From Protonemura montana (Eukaryota; Arthropoda; Insecta; Plecoptera; Nemouridae): a stretch of 64,000 nt of DNA. Shown one piece after another: positions 13,201 to 30,500 of this stretch. The number at the start of each line of letters is the position of its first letter. Position 1 is the stretch's first letter. The stretch spans positions 13,979,076-14,043,075 of the forward strand of contig OX387604.1 of NCBI GenBank assembly GCA_947568835.1. The letters are read 5' to 3'. The translations under genes were made by a program, and so were the position numbers. The notes beneath the pieces are model-generated. The model saw only the letters and a list, made by a program, of their open reading frames with translations. It had not been told where the DNA came from and made no database searches.

Positions 13201-16200
13201 TAACCGAACCTAACCGAACCTAACCGAACCTAACCGAACCCAACCGAACCTAACCGAATTTAACCGAACCTAACCGAACCTAACCGAACCTAACCGAACC
13301 TAACCGAACCTAACCGAACCTAACCGAACCTTACCGAACCTAACCGAACCTAACCGAACCTAACCGAACCTAACCGAACCTAACCAAACCTAACCGAACG
13401 TAACCGAACGTAACCGAACCTCACCGAACCTAACCGAACCTAACCGAACCTAACCGAACCTAACAGAACCTAACCGAACCTAACCGAACCTAACCGAACC
13501 TAACGGAACCTAACCGAACCTAACCGAACCTAACCGAACCTAACCGAACCTAACCGAACCGAACCTCACCTCACCGAACTTAACGGAACCTAACCGAACC
13601 TAACATAACCTAACCGAACCTAACCGAACCTAACCGAACCAAACCGAACCTAACCTAACCTAACCTAACCCAACCTAACCTAACCGAACCTAACCGAACC
13701 TAAACGAACCTAACCGAACCTAACCGAACCTAACCGAACCTAACCGAACCTAACCGAACCTAACCGAACCTAACCGAACATAACCGAACCTTACCGAACC
13801 TAACCGAACCTAACCGAACGTAACCGAACGTAACCGAACCTAACCGAACCTAACCGAACCTAACCGAACCAAACCGAACCTAACCGAACCTAACCGAACC
13901 TAACCGAACCTAACCGAACCTAACCGAACCTAACCGAACCTAACCGAACATAACCGAACCTTACCGAACCTAACCGAACCTAACCGAACCTAACCGAACC
14001 TAACCGAACCTAACCTAACCTAACCTAACCTAACCGAACCTAACCGAACCTAACCGAACCTAACCTAACCTAACCGAACCTCACCGAACCTCACCGAACC
14101 TCACCGAACCTCACAGAACCTCACCGAACATCACCTTACCTAACCGAACCTCACCGAACCTCACCGAACCTCACCGAACCTCACCAAACTTAACCGAACC
14201 TAACCGAACCTAACCGAACCTAACCGAACCTAACCGAACCTAACCGAACCTAACCGAACCTAACCGAACGTAACCGAACGTAACCGAACCTAACCGAACC
14301 TAACCGAACCTAACCGAACCAAACCGAACCTAACCGAACCTAACCGAACCAAACCGAACCTAACCGAACCTAACCGAACCTAACCGAACCTAACCGAACC
14401 TAACCGAACCTAACCGAACCTTACCGAACCTAACCGAACCTAACCGAACGTAACCGAACGTAACCGAACCTAACCGAACCTAACCGAACCTAACCGAACC
14501 AAACCGAACCTAACCGAACCTAACCGAACCTCATCGAACCTCACCGAACCTCACCGAACCTCACCGAACCTCACCGAACATCACCTTACCTCACCGAACC
14601 TCACCGAACCTCACCGAACCTCACCGAACCTCACCGAACCTAACCGAACCTAACCTAACCTAACCTAACCTAACCTAACCTAACCTAACCGAACCTAAAC
14701 GAACCTAAACGAACCTAACCGAACCTAACCGAACCTAACCGAACCTAACCGAACCTAACCGAACCTAACCGAACCTAACCGAACCTAACCGAACCTAACC
14801 GAATCTTACCGAACCTAACCGAACCTAACCGAACGTAACCGAACGTAACCGAACCTAACCGAACCTAACCAAAACTTACCGAACCTAACCGAACCTAACC
14901 GAACCTAACCGATCCTAACCGAACCTAACCGAACCAAACCGAACCTAACCGAACCTAACCGAACCTAACCGAACCTAACCGAACCTCACCGAACCTCACC
15001 GAACCTAACCGAACCTAACCGAACCTAACCGAACCTAACCGAACCTAACCGAACCTAACCGAACCTAACCGAACCTAACCGATCCTAACCGAACCTAACC
15101 GAACCTAACCGAACCTAACCGAACCTAACCGAACCTAACCGAACCTAACCGAACCTAACCGAACCTCACCGAACCCCACCGAACCTCACCGAACCTCACC
15201 GAACCTCACCGAACCTCACCGAACCTAACCGAACCTAACCGAACCTAACCTAACCTAACCTAACCTAACCTAACCTAACCGAACCTAACTGAACCTAAAC
15301 GAACCTAACCGAACCTAACCGAACCTAACCGAACCTAACCGAACCTAACCGAACCTAACCGAACCTAACCGAACCTAACCGAACCTAACCGAATCTTACC
15401 GAACCTAACCGAACCTAACCGAACGTAACCGAACGTAACCGAACCTAACCGAACCTAACCGAACCTAACCGAACCTAACCGAACCTAACCGAACCTAACC
15501 GATCCTAACCGAACCTAACCGAACCTAACCGAACCTAACCGAACCTAACCGAACCTAACCGAACCTCACCGAACCTCACCGAACCTCACCGAACCTCACC
15601 GAACCTCACCGAACCTCACCGAACCTAACCGAACCTAACCGAACCTAACCTCACCTCACCTCACCTCACCTCACCTCACCTCACCACACCTCACCTCCCC
15701 TCACCTCACCTCACCTCACCTCACCTCACCTCACCTCACCTCACCACACCTCACCTCACCTCACCTCACCTCACCTCAACTCACCTCACCACACCTCTCC
15801 TCACCTCACCTCACCTCACCTCACCCCACCTCACCTCACCTCACCTCACCTCACCTCACCTCACCTCACCTCACCTCACCTCACCTCACCTCACCTCACC
15901 TCACCTCACCTCACCTCACCTCACCTCACCTCACCTCACCTCACCACACCTCACCTCACCTCACCTCACCCTACCACCCCTCCCCTCCCCAACTCCTCCA
16001 CTCCCCCCCCCCAACCTCTCCCCTCCCCACCTCCCCCCCCCCCCCCCCCTCGCCGCCCCACCCCTTCCACCACTCCACTAACATTACCTAACCTTACCTG
16101 ACCTAACCTTACCTTACCTTACCTTACCTAACCTTACCTTACCTTACCTTACCTTACCTTACCTTACCTAACTTAACCTTACCTAACCTTACCTAACCTA

Positions 16201-19200
16201 ACCTAACGTAACCTAACCTAACCGAACCTAACCGAACCTAACCGAACCTAACCGAACCTTACCGAAACTAACCGAACCTAACCGAACCTAACCGAACCCA
16301 ACCGAACCTAACCGAACCTAACCGAACCTAACCGAACCTAACCGAACCTAACCGAACCTAACCGAACCTAACCGAACCTAACCGAACCTAACCAAACCTA
16401 ACCGAACCTAACCGAACCTAACCGAACCTAACCGAACCTAACCGAACCTAAACGAACCTAACCAAACCTAACCGAACCTAACCGAACCTAACCGAACCTA
16501 ACCGAACCTAACCGAACCTAACCGAACCTAACCGAACCTAACCGAACCTAACCGAACCTAACCGAACCTAACCGAACCTAACCGAACCTAACCGAACCTA
16601 ACCGAACCTTACCGAACCTAACCGAACCTAACTGAACCTAACCGAACCTACCCGAACCTAACCGAACCCAACCGAACCGAACCGAACCTAACCGAACCTA
16701 ACCGAACCTAACCGAACCTAACCGAACCGAACCGAACCTAACCGAACCTAACCGAACCCAACCGAACCTAACCGAACCTAACCGAACCTAACCGAACCTA
16801 ACCGAACCTAACCGAACCTAACCGAACCTAACCAAACCGAACCGAACCTAACCGAACCTAACCGAACCTAACTGAACCTAACCGAACCTAACCGTACCTA
16901 ACCGAACCTAACCGAACCTAACCGAACGTAACCGAACGTAACCGAACCTAACCGAACTTAACCGACCCTAACCGAACCTAACCGAACCTAACCGAACCTA
17001 ACCGAACCTAACCGAACCTTACGGAACCTAACCGAACCTAACCGAACCTAACCGAACTTAACGGAACCTAACCGAACCTAACATAACCTAACCGAACCTA
17101 ACCGAACCTAACCGAACCTAACCGAACCTAACCTAACCTAACCTAACCCAACCTAACCTAACCGAACCTAACCGAACCTAAACGAACCTAACCGAACCTA
17201 ACCGAACCTAACCGAACCTAACCGAACCTAACCGAACCTAACCGAACCTAACCGAACCTAACCGAACCTTACCGAACCTAACCGAACCTAACCGAACGTA
17301 ACCGAACGTAACCGAACCTAACCGAACCTAACCGAACCTAACCGAACCAAACCGAACCTAACCGAACCTAACCGAACGTAACCGAACCTAACCGAACCTA
17401 ACCGAACCTAACCGAACCTAACCGAACATATCCGAACCTAACCGAACCTAACCGAACCTAACCGAACCTAACCGAACCTAACCGAACCTAACCTAACCTA
17501 ACCTAACCTAACCGAACCTAACCGAACCTAACCGAACCTAACCTAACCTAACCGAACCTCACCGAACCTCACCGAACCTCACCGAACCTCACAGAACCTC
17601 ACCGAACATCACCTTACCTAACCGAACCTCACCGAACCTCACCGAACCTCACCGAACCTCACCAAACTTAACCGAACCTAACCGAACCTAACCGAACCTA
17701 ACCGAACCTAACCGAACCTAACCGAACCTAACCGAACCTAACCGAACGTAACCGAACGTAACCGAACCTAACCGAACCTAACCGAACCTAACCGAACCAA
17801 ACCGAACCTAACCGAACCTAACCGAACCTAACCGAACCTAACCGAACCTAACCGAACGTAACCGAACGTAACCGAACCTAACCGAACCTAACCGAACCTA
17901 ACCGAACCAAACCGAACCTAACCGAACCTAACCGAACCTAACCGAACCTAACCTAACCTAACCTAACCCAACCTAACCTAACCGAACCTAACCGAACCTA
18001 AACGAACCTAACCGAACCTAACCGAACCTAACCGAACCTAACCGAACCTAACCGAACCTAACCGAACCTAACCGAACCTAACCGAACCTTACCGAACCTA
18101 ACCGAACCTAACCGAACGTAACCGAACGTAACCGAACCTAACCGAACCTAACCGAACCTAACCGAACCAAACCGAACCTAACCGAACCTAACCGAACCTA
18201 ACCGAACCTAACCGAACCTAACCGAACCTAACCGAACCTAACCGAACATATCCGAACCTAACCGAACCTAACCGAACCTAACCGAACCTAACCGAACCTA
18301 ACCGAACCTAACCTAACCTAACCTAACCTAACCGAACCTAACCGAACCTAACCGAACCTAACCTAACCTAACCGAACCTCACCGAACCTCACCGAACCTC
18401 ACCGAACCTCACAGAACCTCACCGAACATCACCTTACCTAACCGAACCTCACCGAACCTCACCGAACCTCACCGAACCTCACCAAACTTAACCGAACCTA
18501 ACCGAACCTAACCGAACCTAACCGAACCTAACCGAACCTAACCGAACCTAACCGAACCTAACCGAACGTAACCGAACGTAACCGAACCTAACCGAACCTA
18601 ACCGAACCTAACCGAACCAAACCGAACCTAACCGAACCTAACCGAACCAAACCGAACCTAACCGAACCTAACCGAACCTAACCAAACCTAACCGAACCTA
18701 ACCGAACCTAACCGAACCTTACCGAACCTAACCGAACCTAACCGAACGTAACCGAACGTAACCGAACCTAACCGAACCTAACCGAACCTAACCGAACCAA
18801 ACCGAACCTAACCGAACCTAACCGAACCTCATCGAACCTCACCGAACCTCACCGAACCTCACCGAACCTCACCGAACATCACCTTACCTCACCGAACCTC
18901 ACCGAACCTCACCGAACCTCACCGAACCTCACCGAACCTAACCGAACCTAACCGAACCTAACCTAACCTAACCTAACCTAACCTAACCTAACCGAACCTA
19001 AACGAACCTAAACGAACCTAACCGAACCTAACCGAACCTAACCGAACCTAACCGAACCTAACCGAACCTAACCGAACCTAACCGAACCTAACCGAACCTA
19101 ACCGAATCTTACCGAACCTAACCGAACCTAACCGAACGTAACCGAACGTAACCGAACCTAACCGAACCTAACCAAACCTAACCGAACCTAACCGAACCTT

Positions 19201-22200
19201 ACCGAACCTAACCGATCCTAACCGAACCTAACCGAACCTAACCGAACCTAACCGAACCTAACCGAACCTAACCGAACCTAACCGAACCTCACCGAACCTC
19301 ACCGAACCTAACCGAACCTAACCGAACCTAACCGAACCTATCCGAACCTAACCGAACCTAACCGAACCTAACCGAACCTAACCGATCCTAACCGAACCTA
19401 ACCGAACCTAACCGAACCTAACCGAACCTAACCGAACCTAACCGAACCTAACCGAACCTAACCGAACCTCACCGAACCCCACCGAACCTCACCGAACCTC
19501 ACCGAACCTCACCGAACCTCACCGAACCTAACCGAACCTAACCGAACCTAACCTAACCTAACCTAACCTAACCTAACCTAACCGAACCTAACCGAACCTA
19601 AACGAACCTAACCGAACCTAACCGAACCTAACCGAACCTAACCGAACCTAACCGAACCTAACCGAACCTAACCGAACCTAACCCAACCTAACCGAATCTT
19701 ACCGAACCTAACCGAACCTAACCGAACGTAACCGAACGTAACCGAACCTAACCGAACCTAACCGAACCTAACCGAACCTAACCGAACCTAACCGAACCTA
19801 ACCGATCCTAACCGAACCTAACCGAACCTAACCGAACCTAACCGAACCTAACCGAACCTAACCGAACCTCACCGAACCTCACCGAACCTCACCGAACCTC
19901 ACCGAACCTCACCGAACCTAACCGAACCTAACCGAACCTAACCGAACCTAACCTCACCTCACCTCACCTCACCTCACCTCACCTCACCACACCTCACCTC
20001 CCCTCACCTCACCTCACCTCACCTCACCTCACCTCACCTCACCTCACCTCACCTCACCTCACCTCACCACACCTCACCTCACCTCACCTCACCTCACCTC
20101 AACTCACCTCACCACACCTCTCCTCACCTCACCTCACCTCACCTCACCCCACCTCACCTCACCACACCTCACCTCACCTCACCTCACCTCACCTCACCTC
20201 ACCTCACCTCACCTCACCTCACCTCACCTCACCTCACCTCACCTCACCTCACCTCACCTCACCTCACCTCACCCCACCACACCTCACCTCACCTCACCTC
20301 ACCCTACCACCCCTCCCCTCCCCAACTCCTCCACTCCCCCCCCCCAACCTCTCCCCTCCCCACCTCCCCCCCCCCCTCGCCGCCCCACCCCTTCCACCAC
20401 TCCACTAACATTACCTAACCTTACCTGACCTAACCTGACCTAACCTGACCTAACCTAACCTAACCTAACCTAACCTTACCTTACCTAACCTAACCTAACC
20501 TTACCTTACCTTACCTTACCTAACCTTACCTTACCTTACCTTACCTTACCTTACCTTACCTTACCTAACTTAACCTTACCTAACCTTACCTAACCTAACC
20601 TAACGTAACCTAACCTAACCGAACCTAACCGAACCTAACCGAACCTAACCGAACCTTACCGAAACTAACCGAACCTAACCGAACCTAACCGAACCCAACC
20701 GAACCTAACCGAACCTAACCGAACCTAACCGAACCTAACCGAACCTAACCGAACCTAACCGAACCTAACCGAACCTAACCGAACCTAACCAAACCTAACC
20801 GAACCTAACCGAACCTAACCGAACCTAACCGAACCTAACCGAACCTAAACGAACCTAACCAAACCTAACCGAACCTAACCGAACCTAACCGAACCTAACC
20901 GAACCTAACCGAACCTAACCGAACCTAACCGAACCTAACCGAACCTAGCCGAACCTAACCGAACCTAACCGAACCTAACCGAACCTAACCGAACCTAACC
21001 GAACCTTACCGAACCTAACCGAACCTAACTGAACCTAACCGAACCTACCCGAACCTAACCGAACCCAACCGAACCTAACCGAACCTAACCGAACCTAACC
21101 GAACCTAACCGAACCTAACCGAACCTAACCGAACCTAACCGAACCTAACCGAACCTAACCGAACCTAACCAAACCTAACCGAACCTAACCGAACCTAACC
21201 GAACCTAACCGAACCTAACCGAACCTAAACGAACCTAACCAAACCTAACCGAACCTAACCGAACCTAACCGAACCTAACCGAACCTAACCGAACCTAACC
21301 GAACCTAACCGAACCTAACCGAACCTAACCGAACCTAACCGAACCTAACCGAACCTAACCGAACCTAACCGAACCTAACCGAACCTTACCGAACCTAACC
21401 GAACCTAACTGAACCTAACCGAACCTACCCGAACCTAACCGAACCCAACCGAACCTAACCGAACCTAACCGAACCTAACCGAACCTAACCGAACCTAACC
21501 GAACCGAACCGAACCTAACCGAACCTAACCGAACCCAACCGAACCTAACCGAACCTAACCGAACCTAAACGAACCTAACCAAACCTAACCGAACCTAACC
21601 GAACCTAACCGAACCTAACCGAACCTAACCGAACCTAACCGAACCTAACCGAACCTAACCGAACCTAACCGAACCTAACCGAACCTAACCGAACCTAACC
21701 GAACCTAACCGAACCTAACCGAACCTTACCGAACCTAACCGAACCTAACTGAACCTAACCGAACCTACCCGAACCTAACCGAACCCAACCGAACCTAACC
21801 GAACCTAACCGAACCTAACCGAACCTAACCGAACCTAACCGAACATAACCGAACCTAACCGAACCTAACCGAACCTAACCGAACCTAACCGAACCTAACT
21901 GAACCTAACCTAACCTAACCTAACCTAACCGAACCTAACCGAACCTAACCGAACCTAACCTAACCTAACCGAACCTCACCGAACCTCACCGAACCTCACC
22001 GAACCTCACAGAACCTCACCGAACATCACCTTACCTAACCGAACCTCACCGAACCTCACCGAACCTCACCGAACCTCACCAAACTTAACCGAACCTAACC
22101 GAACCTAACCGAACCTAACCGAACCTAACCGAACCTAACCGAACCTAACCGAACCTAACCGAACGTAACCGAACGTAACCGAACCTAACCGAACCTAACC

Positions 22201-25200
22201 GAACCTAACCGAACCTAACCGAACCAAACCGAACCTAACCGAACCTAACCGAACCAAACCGAACCTAACCGAACCTAACCGAACCTAACCGAACCTAACC
22301 GAACCTAACCGAACCTAACCGAACCTTACCGAACCTAACCGAACCTAACCGAACGTAACCGAACGTAACCGAACCTAACCGAACCTAACCGAACCTAACC
22401 GAACCAAACCGAACCTAACCGAACCTAACCGAACCTCATCGAACCTCACCGAACCTCACCCAACCTCACCGAACCTCACCGAACATCACCTTACCTCACC
22501 GAACCTCACCGAACCTCACCGAACCTCACCGAACCTCACCGAACCTAACCGAACCTAACCGAACCTAACCTAACCTAACCTAACCTAACCTAACCTAACC
22601 GAACCTAACCGAACCTAAACGAACCTAACCGAACCTAACCGAACCTAACCGAACCCTACCGAACCTAACCGAACCTAACCGAACCTAACCGAACCTAACC
22701 GAACCTAACCGAATCTTTCCGAACCTAACCGAACCTAACCGAACGTAACCGAACGTAACCGAACCTAACCGAACCTAACCGAACCTAACCGAACCTAACC
22801 GAACCTAACCGAACCTAACCGATCCTAACCGAACCTAACCGAACCTTACCGAACCTAACCGAACCTAACCGAACCTAACCGAACCTAACCGAACCTCACC
22901 GAACCTCACCGAACCTAACCGAACCTAACCGAACCTAACCGAACCTAACCGAACCTAACCGAACCTAACCGAACCTAACCGAACCTAACCGATCCTAACC
23001 GAACCTAACCGAACCTAACCGAACCTAACCGAACCTAACCGAACCTAACCGAACCTAACCGAACCTAACCGAACCTCACCGAACCTCACCGAACCTCACC
23101 GAACCTCACCGAACCTCACCGAACCTCACCGAACCTAACCGAACCTAACCGAACCTAACCTAACCTAACCTAACCTAACCTAACCTAACCGAACCTAACC
23201 GAACCTAAACGAACCTAACCGAACCTAACCGAACCTAACCGAACCTAACCGAACCTAACCGAACCTAACCGAACCTAACCGAACCTAACCGAACCTAACC
23301 GAATCTTACCGAACCTAACCGAACCTAACCGAACGTAACCGAACGTAACCGAACCTAACCGAACCTAACCGAACCTAACCGAACCTAACCGAACCTAACC
23401 GAACCTAACCGATCCTAACCGAACCTAACCGAACCTAACCGAACCTAACCGAACCTAACCGAACCTAACCGAACCTCACCGAACCTCACCGAACCTCACC
23501 GAACCTCACCGAACCTCACCGAACCTTACCGAACCTAACCGAACCTAACCGAACCTAACCTCACCTCACCTCACCTCACCTCACCTCACCTCACCACACC
23601 TCACCTCCCCTCCCCTCACCTCACCTCACCTCACCTCACCTCACCTCACCTCACCTCACCTCACCTCACCTCACCTCACCTCACCTCACCTCACCACACC
23701 TCACCTCACCTCACCTCACCCTACCACCCCTCCCCTCCCCAACTCCTCCACTCCCCCCCCCAACCTCTCCCCTCCCCCCCCTCCCCCCCCCCCCCCTCGC
23801 CGCCCCACCCCTTCCACCACTCCACTAACATTACCTAACCTTACCTGACCTAACCTGACCTAACCTGACCTAACCTAACCTAACCTAACCTAACCTTACC
23901 TAACCTAACCTAACCTTACCTTACCTTACCTTACCTAACCTTACCTTACCTTACCTTACCTTACCTTACCTTACCTAACTTAACCTTACCTAACCTTACC
24001 TAACCTAACCTAACGTAACCTAACCTAACCGAACCTAACCGAACCTAACCGAACCTAACCGAACCTTACCGAAACTAACCGAACCTAACCGAACCTAACC
24101 GAACCCAACCGAACCTAACCGAACCTAACCGAACCTAACCGAACCTAACCGAACCTAACCGAACCTAACCGAACCTAACCGAACCTAACCGAACCTAACC
24201 AAACCTAACCGAACCTAACCGAACCTAACCGAACCTAACCGAACCTAACCGAACCTAAACGAACCTAACCAAACCTAACCGAACCTAACCGAACCTAACC
24301 GAACCTAACCGAACCTAACCGAACCTAACCGAACCTAACTGAACCTAACCGAACCTAACCGAACCTAACCGAACCTAACCGAACCTAACCGAACCTAACC
24401 GAACCTAACCGAACCTTACCGAACCTAACCGAACCTAACTGAACCTAACCGAACCTACCCGAACCTAACCGAACCCAACCGAACCTAACCGAACCTAACC
24501 GAACCTAACCGAACCTAACCGAACCTAACCGAACCGAACCGAACCTAACCGAACCTAACCGAACCCAACCGAACCTAACCGAACCTAACCGAACCTAACC
24601 GAACCTAACCGAACCTAACCGAACCTAACCGAACCTAACCGAACCTAACCGAACCTAACCGAACCTAACCGAACCTAACTGAACCTAACCGAACCTAACC
24701 GTACCTAACCGAACCTAACCGAACCTAACCGAACGTAACCGAACGTAACCGAACCTAACCGAACCTAACCGACCCTAACCGAACCTAACCGAACCTAACC
24801 GAACCTAACCGAACCTAACCGAACGTAACCGAACGTAACCGAACCTAACCGAACCTAACCAGACCTAACCGAACCTAACCGAACCTAACCGAACCTAACC
24901 GAACCTAACCGAACCTAACCGAACCTAACCGAAAATAACCGAACCTAACCGAACCTAACCAAACCTAACCGAACCTAACCGAACCTAACCGAACCTAACC
25001 GAACCTAACCGAACCTAACCGAACCTAACCGAACCTAACCGAACCCAACCGAACCTAACTGAACATAACCGAACCTAACCGAACCTAACCGAACCTAACC
25101 GAACCTAACCGAACCTAACCGAACCTAACCTAACCTAACCTAACCTAACCGAACCTAACCGAACCTAACCGAACCTAACCGAACCTAACCTAACCTAACC

Positions 25201-27535
25201 GAACCTCACCGAACCTCACCGAACCTCACCGAACCTCACCGAACATCACCTTACCTCACCGAACCTCACCGAACCTCACCGAACCTCACCGAACCTCACC
25301 AAACTTAACCGAACCTAACCGAACCTAACCGAACCTAACCGAACCTAACCGAACCTAACCGAACCTAACCGAACCTAACCGAACGTAACCGAACGTAACC
25401 GAACCTAACCGAACCTAACCGAACCTAACCGAACCAAACCGAACCTAACCGAACCTAACCGAACCTAACCGAACCTAACCGAACCTAACCGAACCTAACC
25501 GAACCTAACCGAACCTAACCGAACCTAACCGAACCTTACCGAACCTAACCGAACCTAACCGAACGTAACCGAACGTAACCGAACCTAACCGAACCTAACC
25601 GACCCTAACCGAACCTAACCGAACCTAACCGAAAATAACCGAACCTAACCGAACCTAACCAAACCTAACCGAACCTAACCGAACCTAACCGAACCTAACC
25701 GAACCTAACCGAACCTAACCGAACCTAACCGAACCTAACCGAACCTAACCGAACCTAACCGAACCTAACCGAACCTAACCGAACGTAACCGAACGTAACC
25801 GAACCTAACCGAACCTAACCGAACCTAACCGAACCAAACTGAACCTAACCGAACCTAACCGAACCAAACCGAACCTAACCGAACCTAACCGAACCTAACC
25901 GAACCTAACCGAACCTAACCGAACCTAACCGAACCTTACCGAACCTAACCGAACCTAACCGAACGTAACCGAACGTAACCGAACCTAACCGAACCTAACC
26001 GAACCTCATCGAACCTCACCGAACCTCACCGAACCTCACCGAACCTCACCGAACATCACCTTACCTCACCGAACCTCACCGAACCTCACCGAACCTCACC
26101 GAACCGAACATCACCGAACCTAACCGAACCTAACCGAACCTAACCTAACCTAACCTAACCTAACCTAACCGAACCTAACCGAACCTAAACGAACCTAACC
26201 GAACCTAACCGAACCTAACCGAACCTAACCGAACCTAACCGAACCTAACCGAACCTAACCGAACCTAACCGAACCTAACCGAATCTTACCGAACCTAACC
26301 GAACCTAACCGAACGTAACCGAACGTAACCGAACCTAACCGAACCTAACCGAACCTAACCGAACCTAACCGAACCTAACCGAACCTAACCGATCCTAACC
26401 GAACCTAACCGAACCTAACCGAACCTAACCGAACCTAACCGAACCTAACTGAACCTAACCGAACCTCACCGAACCTCACCGAACCTCACCGAACCTCACC
26501 GACCCTCACCGAACCTAACCGAACCTAACCGAACCTAACCGAACCTAACCTCACCTCACCTCACCTCACCTCACCTCACCTCACCTCACCCATCCTCACC
26601 TCACCTCACCTCACCTCACCTCACCTCACCTCACCTCACCTCACCTCACCACACCTCACCACACCTCACCTCACCTCACCTCAACTCACCTCACCACACC
26701 TCTCCTCACCTCACCTCACCTCACCTCACCCCACCTCACCTCACCTCATCTCACCTCACCTCACCTCACCTCACCTCACCTCACCTCACCTCACCTCACC
26801 TCACCTCACCTCACCTCACCTCACCTCACCTCACCACACCTCACCTCATCTCACCTCACCTCACCTCACCTCACCTTACCTCACCTCACCTCACCTCACC
26901 TCACCTCACCTCACCTCACCTCACCTCACCTCACCTCACCTCACCTCACCTCACCTCACCTCACCTCACCTCACCTCACCTTACCGCCCCTCCCCTCCCC
27001 AACCCCTCCCCACCCCTCCCAACCTCTCCCCTCCCCCCCTCCCCCCCCCCCCCCACCCCAGCTACCACTCCCCTAACATAACCTAACCTTACCTGACTTA
27101 ACCTGACCTAACCTGACCTAACCTAACCTAACCTAACCTAACCTAACCTAACCTAACCTTACCTTACCTTACCTTACCTTACCTTACCTTACCTTACCTT
27201 ACCTTACCTTACCTTACCTTACCTAACCGTACCTAACTTAACCTTACCTAACCTAACCTAACCTAACCCTAACGTAACCTAACCTAACCGAACCTTACCG
27301 AACCTAACCGAACCTAACCGAACCTTACCGAACCTAACCGAACCTAACCGAACCTAACCGAACGCAACCGAACCTAACCGAACCTAACCGAACCTAACCG
27401 AACCTAACCGAACCTAACCGAACCTAACCGAACCTAACCGAACCTAACCGATCCTAACCGAACCTAACCGAACCTAACCGAACCTAACCGAACCTAACCG
27501 AACCTAACCGAACCTAACCGAACCTAACCGAACCT

Positions 27536-30500
27536 CACCTCACTTCACCTCACCTTACCTTACTTCCCCTCCCCTCCCCTTCCCACCACTCCCCTCCCCC
27601 TCCCCAACCCTCCCCAGCCACACCACCCCTAACATAACCCGACCTTACCTGCCCTTACCTGACCTTACCTGACCTAACCTAAGCTAACCTAACCTAACCT
27701 AACCTAACCTAACCTAACCTAACCTAACCTTACCAAACCTAACCGAACCTAACCGAACCTAACCGAACCTAACCGAACCTAACCGAACCTAACCGAACCT
27801 AACCGAACCTAACCGAACCTAACCGAACCTAACCGAACCTAACCTAACCTAACCTAACCTAACCTAACCTAACCTAACCTAACCTAACCTAACCTAACCT
27901 AACCTAACCTAACCTCACCTAACCTCACCTCACCTCACCTCACCTCACCTTACCACCCCTCCCCTCCCCAACCCCTCCCCACCCTCCCAACCTTTCCCCT
28001 ACCCCCTTCCCCCCCCCCCCCCCCCCCCACCCCCTCCCCACCCCTCCCCAGCCACCCCTCCCCTAACATAACCTAACCTTACCTGACCTAACCTGACCTA
28101 ACCTGACCGAACCTAACCGAACCTAACCGAACCTTACCGAACCTAACCGAACCTAACCGAACCTATCCGAACCCAACCGAACCTAACCGAACCTAACCGA
28201 ACCTAACCGAACCTAACCGAACCTAACCGAACCTAACCGAACCTAACCGAACCTAACCGAAACTAACCAAACCTAACCGAACCTAACCGAACCTAACCGA
28301 ACCTAACCGAACCTAACCGAACCTTACCGAACCTAACCGAACCTAACCGAACCTAACAGAACCTAACCGAACCTTACCGAACCTAACCGAACCTAACCGA
28401 ACCTAACCGAACCTAACCGAACGTAACCGAACGAAAATGAACCTAACCGAACCTAAACCAACCTAACCGAACCTAACCGAACCTAACCGAACCTAACCGA
28501 ACCTAACCTAACCTAACCTAACCTAACCGAACCTAACCTAACCTAACCGAACCTAACCGAACCTAACCGAACATAACCGAACCTAACCGAACCTAACCGA
28601 ACCTAACCGAACCTAACCGAACCTAACCAAACCTAACCGAACCTAACCGAACCTAACCGAACCTAACCGAACCTAACCGAACCTAACCGAACCTAATCAA
28701 ACCTAACCTAACCTAACCTAACCTAACCTAACCTAACCTAACCAAACCTAACCGAACCTAACCGAACCTAACCGAACCTAACCGAACCTAACCAAACCTA
28801 ACCGAACCTAACCTCACCTCACCTCACCTCACCTCACATCACCTCACCTCACCACACCTCACCTCACCTCACCTCACCTCACCTCATCTCACCTCACCTC
28901 ACCTCACCTCACCTTACCTCACCTCACCTCACCTCACCTCACCTCACCTCACCTCACCTCACCTCACCTCACCTCACCTCACCTCACCTCACCTCACCTC
29001 ACCTTACCACCCCTCCCCTCCCCAACCCCTCCCCACCCTCCCAACCTCTCCCCCCCCCCTGCCCCCCCCCCCCCCCCCCCCCCCTCCCCAGCTACCACTC
29101 CCCTAACATAACCTAACCTTACCTGACTTAACCTGACCTAACCTGACCTAACCTAACCTAACCTAACCTAACCTAACCTAACCTTACCTTACCTTACCTT
29201 ACCTTACCTTACCTTACCTTACCTTACCTTACCTTACCTTACCTTACCTTACCTAACCGTACCTAACTTAACCTTACCTAACCTAACCTAACCTAACCCT
29301 AACGTAACCTAACCTAACCGAACCTAACCGAACCTAACCGAACCTAACCGAACCTTACCGAACCTAACCTAACCTAACCGAACCTAACCGAACGCAACCG
29401 AACCTAACCGAACCTAACCGAACCTAACCGAACCTAACCGAACCTAACCGAACCTAACCGAACCTAACCGAACCGAACCGAACCTAACCGAACCTAACCG
29501 AACCTAACCGAACCTAACCGAACCTAACCGAACCTAACCGAACCTAACCGAACCTAACCGAACCTCACCTCACTTCACCTCACCTTACCTTACTTCCCCT
29601 CCCCTCCCCTTCCCACCACTCCCCTCCCCCTCCCCAACCCTCCCCAGCCACACCACCCCTAACATAACCCGACCTTACCTGCCCTTACCTGACCTTACCT
29701 GACCTAACCTAACCTAACCTAACCTAACCTAACCTAACCTAACCTAACCTAACCTTACCAAACCTAACCGAACCTAACCGAACCTAACCGAACCTAACCG
29801 AACCTAACCGAACCTAACCGAACCTAACCGAACCTAACCGAACCTAACCGAACCTAACCTAACCTAACCTAACCTAACCTAACCTAACCTCACCTCACCT
29901 CACCTCACCTCACCTTACCACCCCTCCCCTCCCCAACCCCTCCCCACCCTCCCAACCTCTCCCCTACCCCCTTCCCCCCCCCCCGCCCACCCCACCCCTC
30001 CCCAGCCACCCCTCCCCTAACATAACCTAACCTTACCTGACCTAACCTGACCTAACCTGACCTAACCTAACCTAACCTAACCTAACCTAACTTAACCTTA
30101 CCTTACCTAACCTTACCTGACCTTACCTTACCTTACCTTACCTAACCTTACCTAACTTAACCTAACCTAACCTAACCTAACCTAACCTAACGTTACCTAA
30201 CCTAACCGAACCTAACCGAACCTAACCGAACCTAACCGAACCTTACCGAACCTAACCAAACCTAACCGAACCTATCCGAACCCAACCGAACCTAACCGAA
30301 CCTAACCGAACCTAACCGAACCTAACCGAACCTAACCGAACCTAACCGAACCTAACCGAACCTAACCGAAACTAACCGAACCTAACCGAACCTAACCGAA
30401 CCTAACCGAACCTAACCGAACCTAACCGAACCTTACCGAACCTAACCGAACCTAACCGAACCTAACCGAACCTAACCGAACCTAACCGAACCTAACCGAA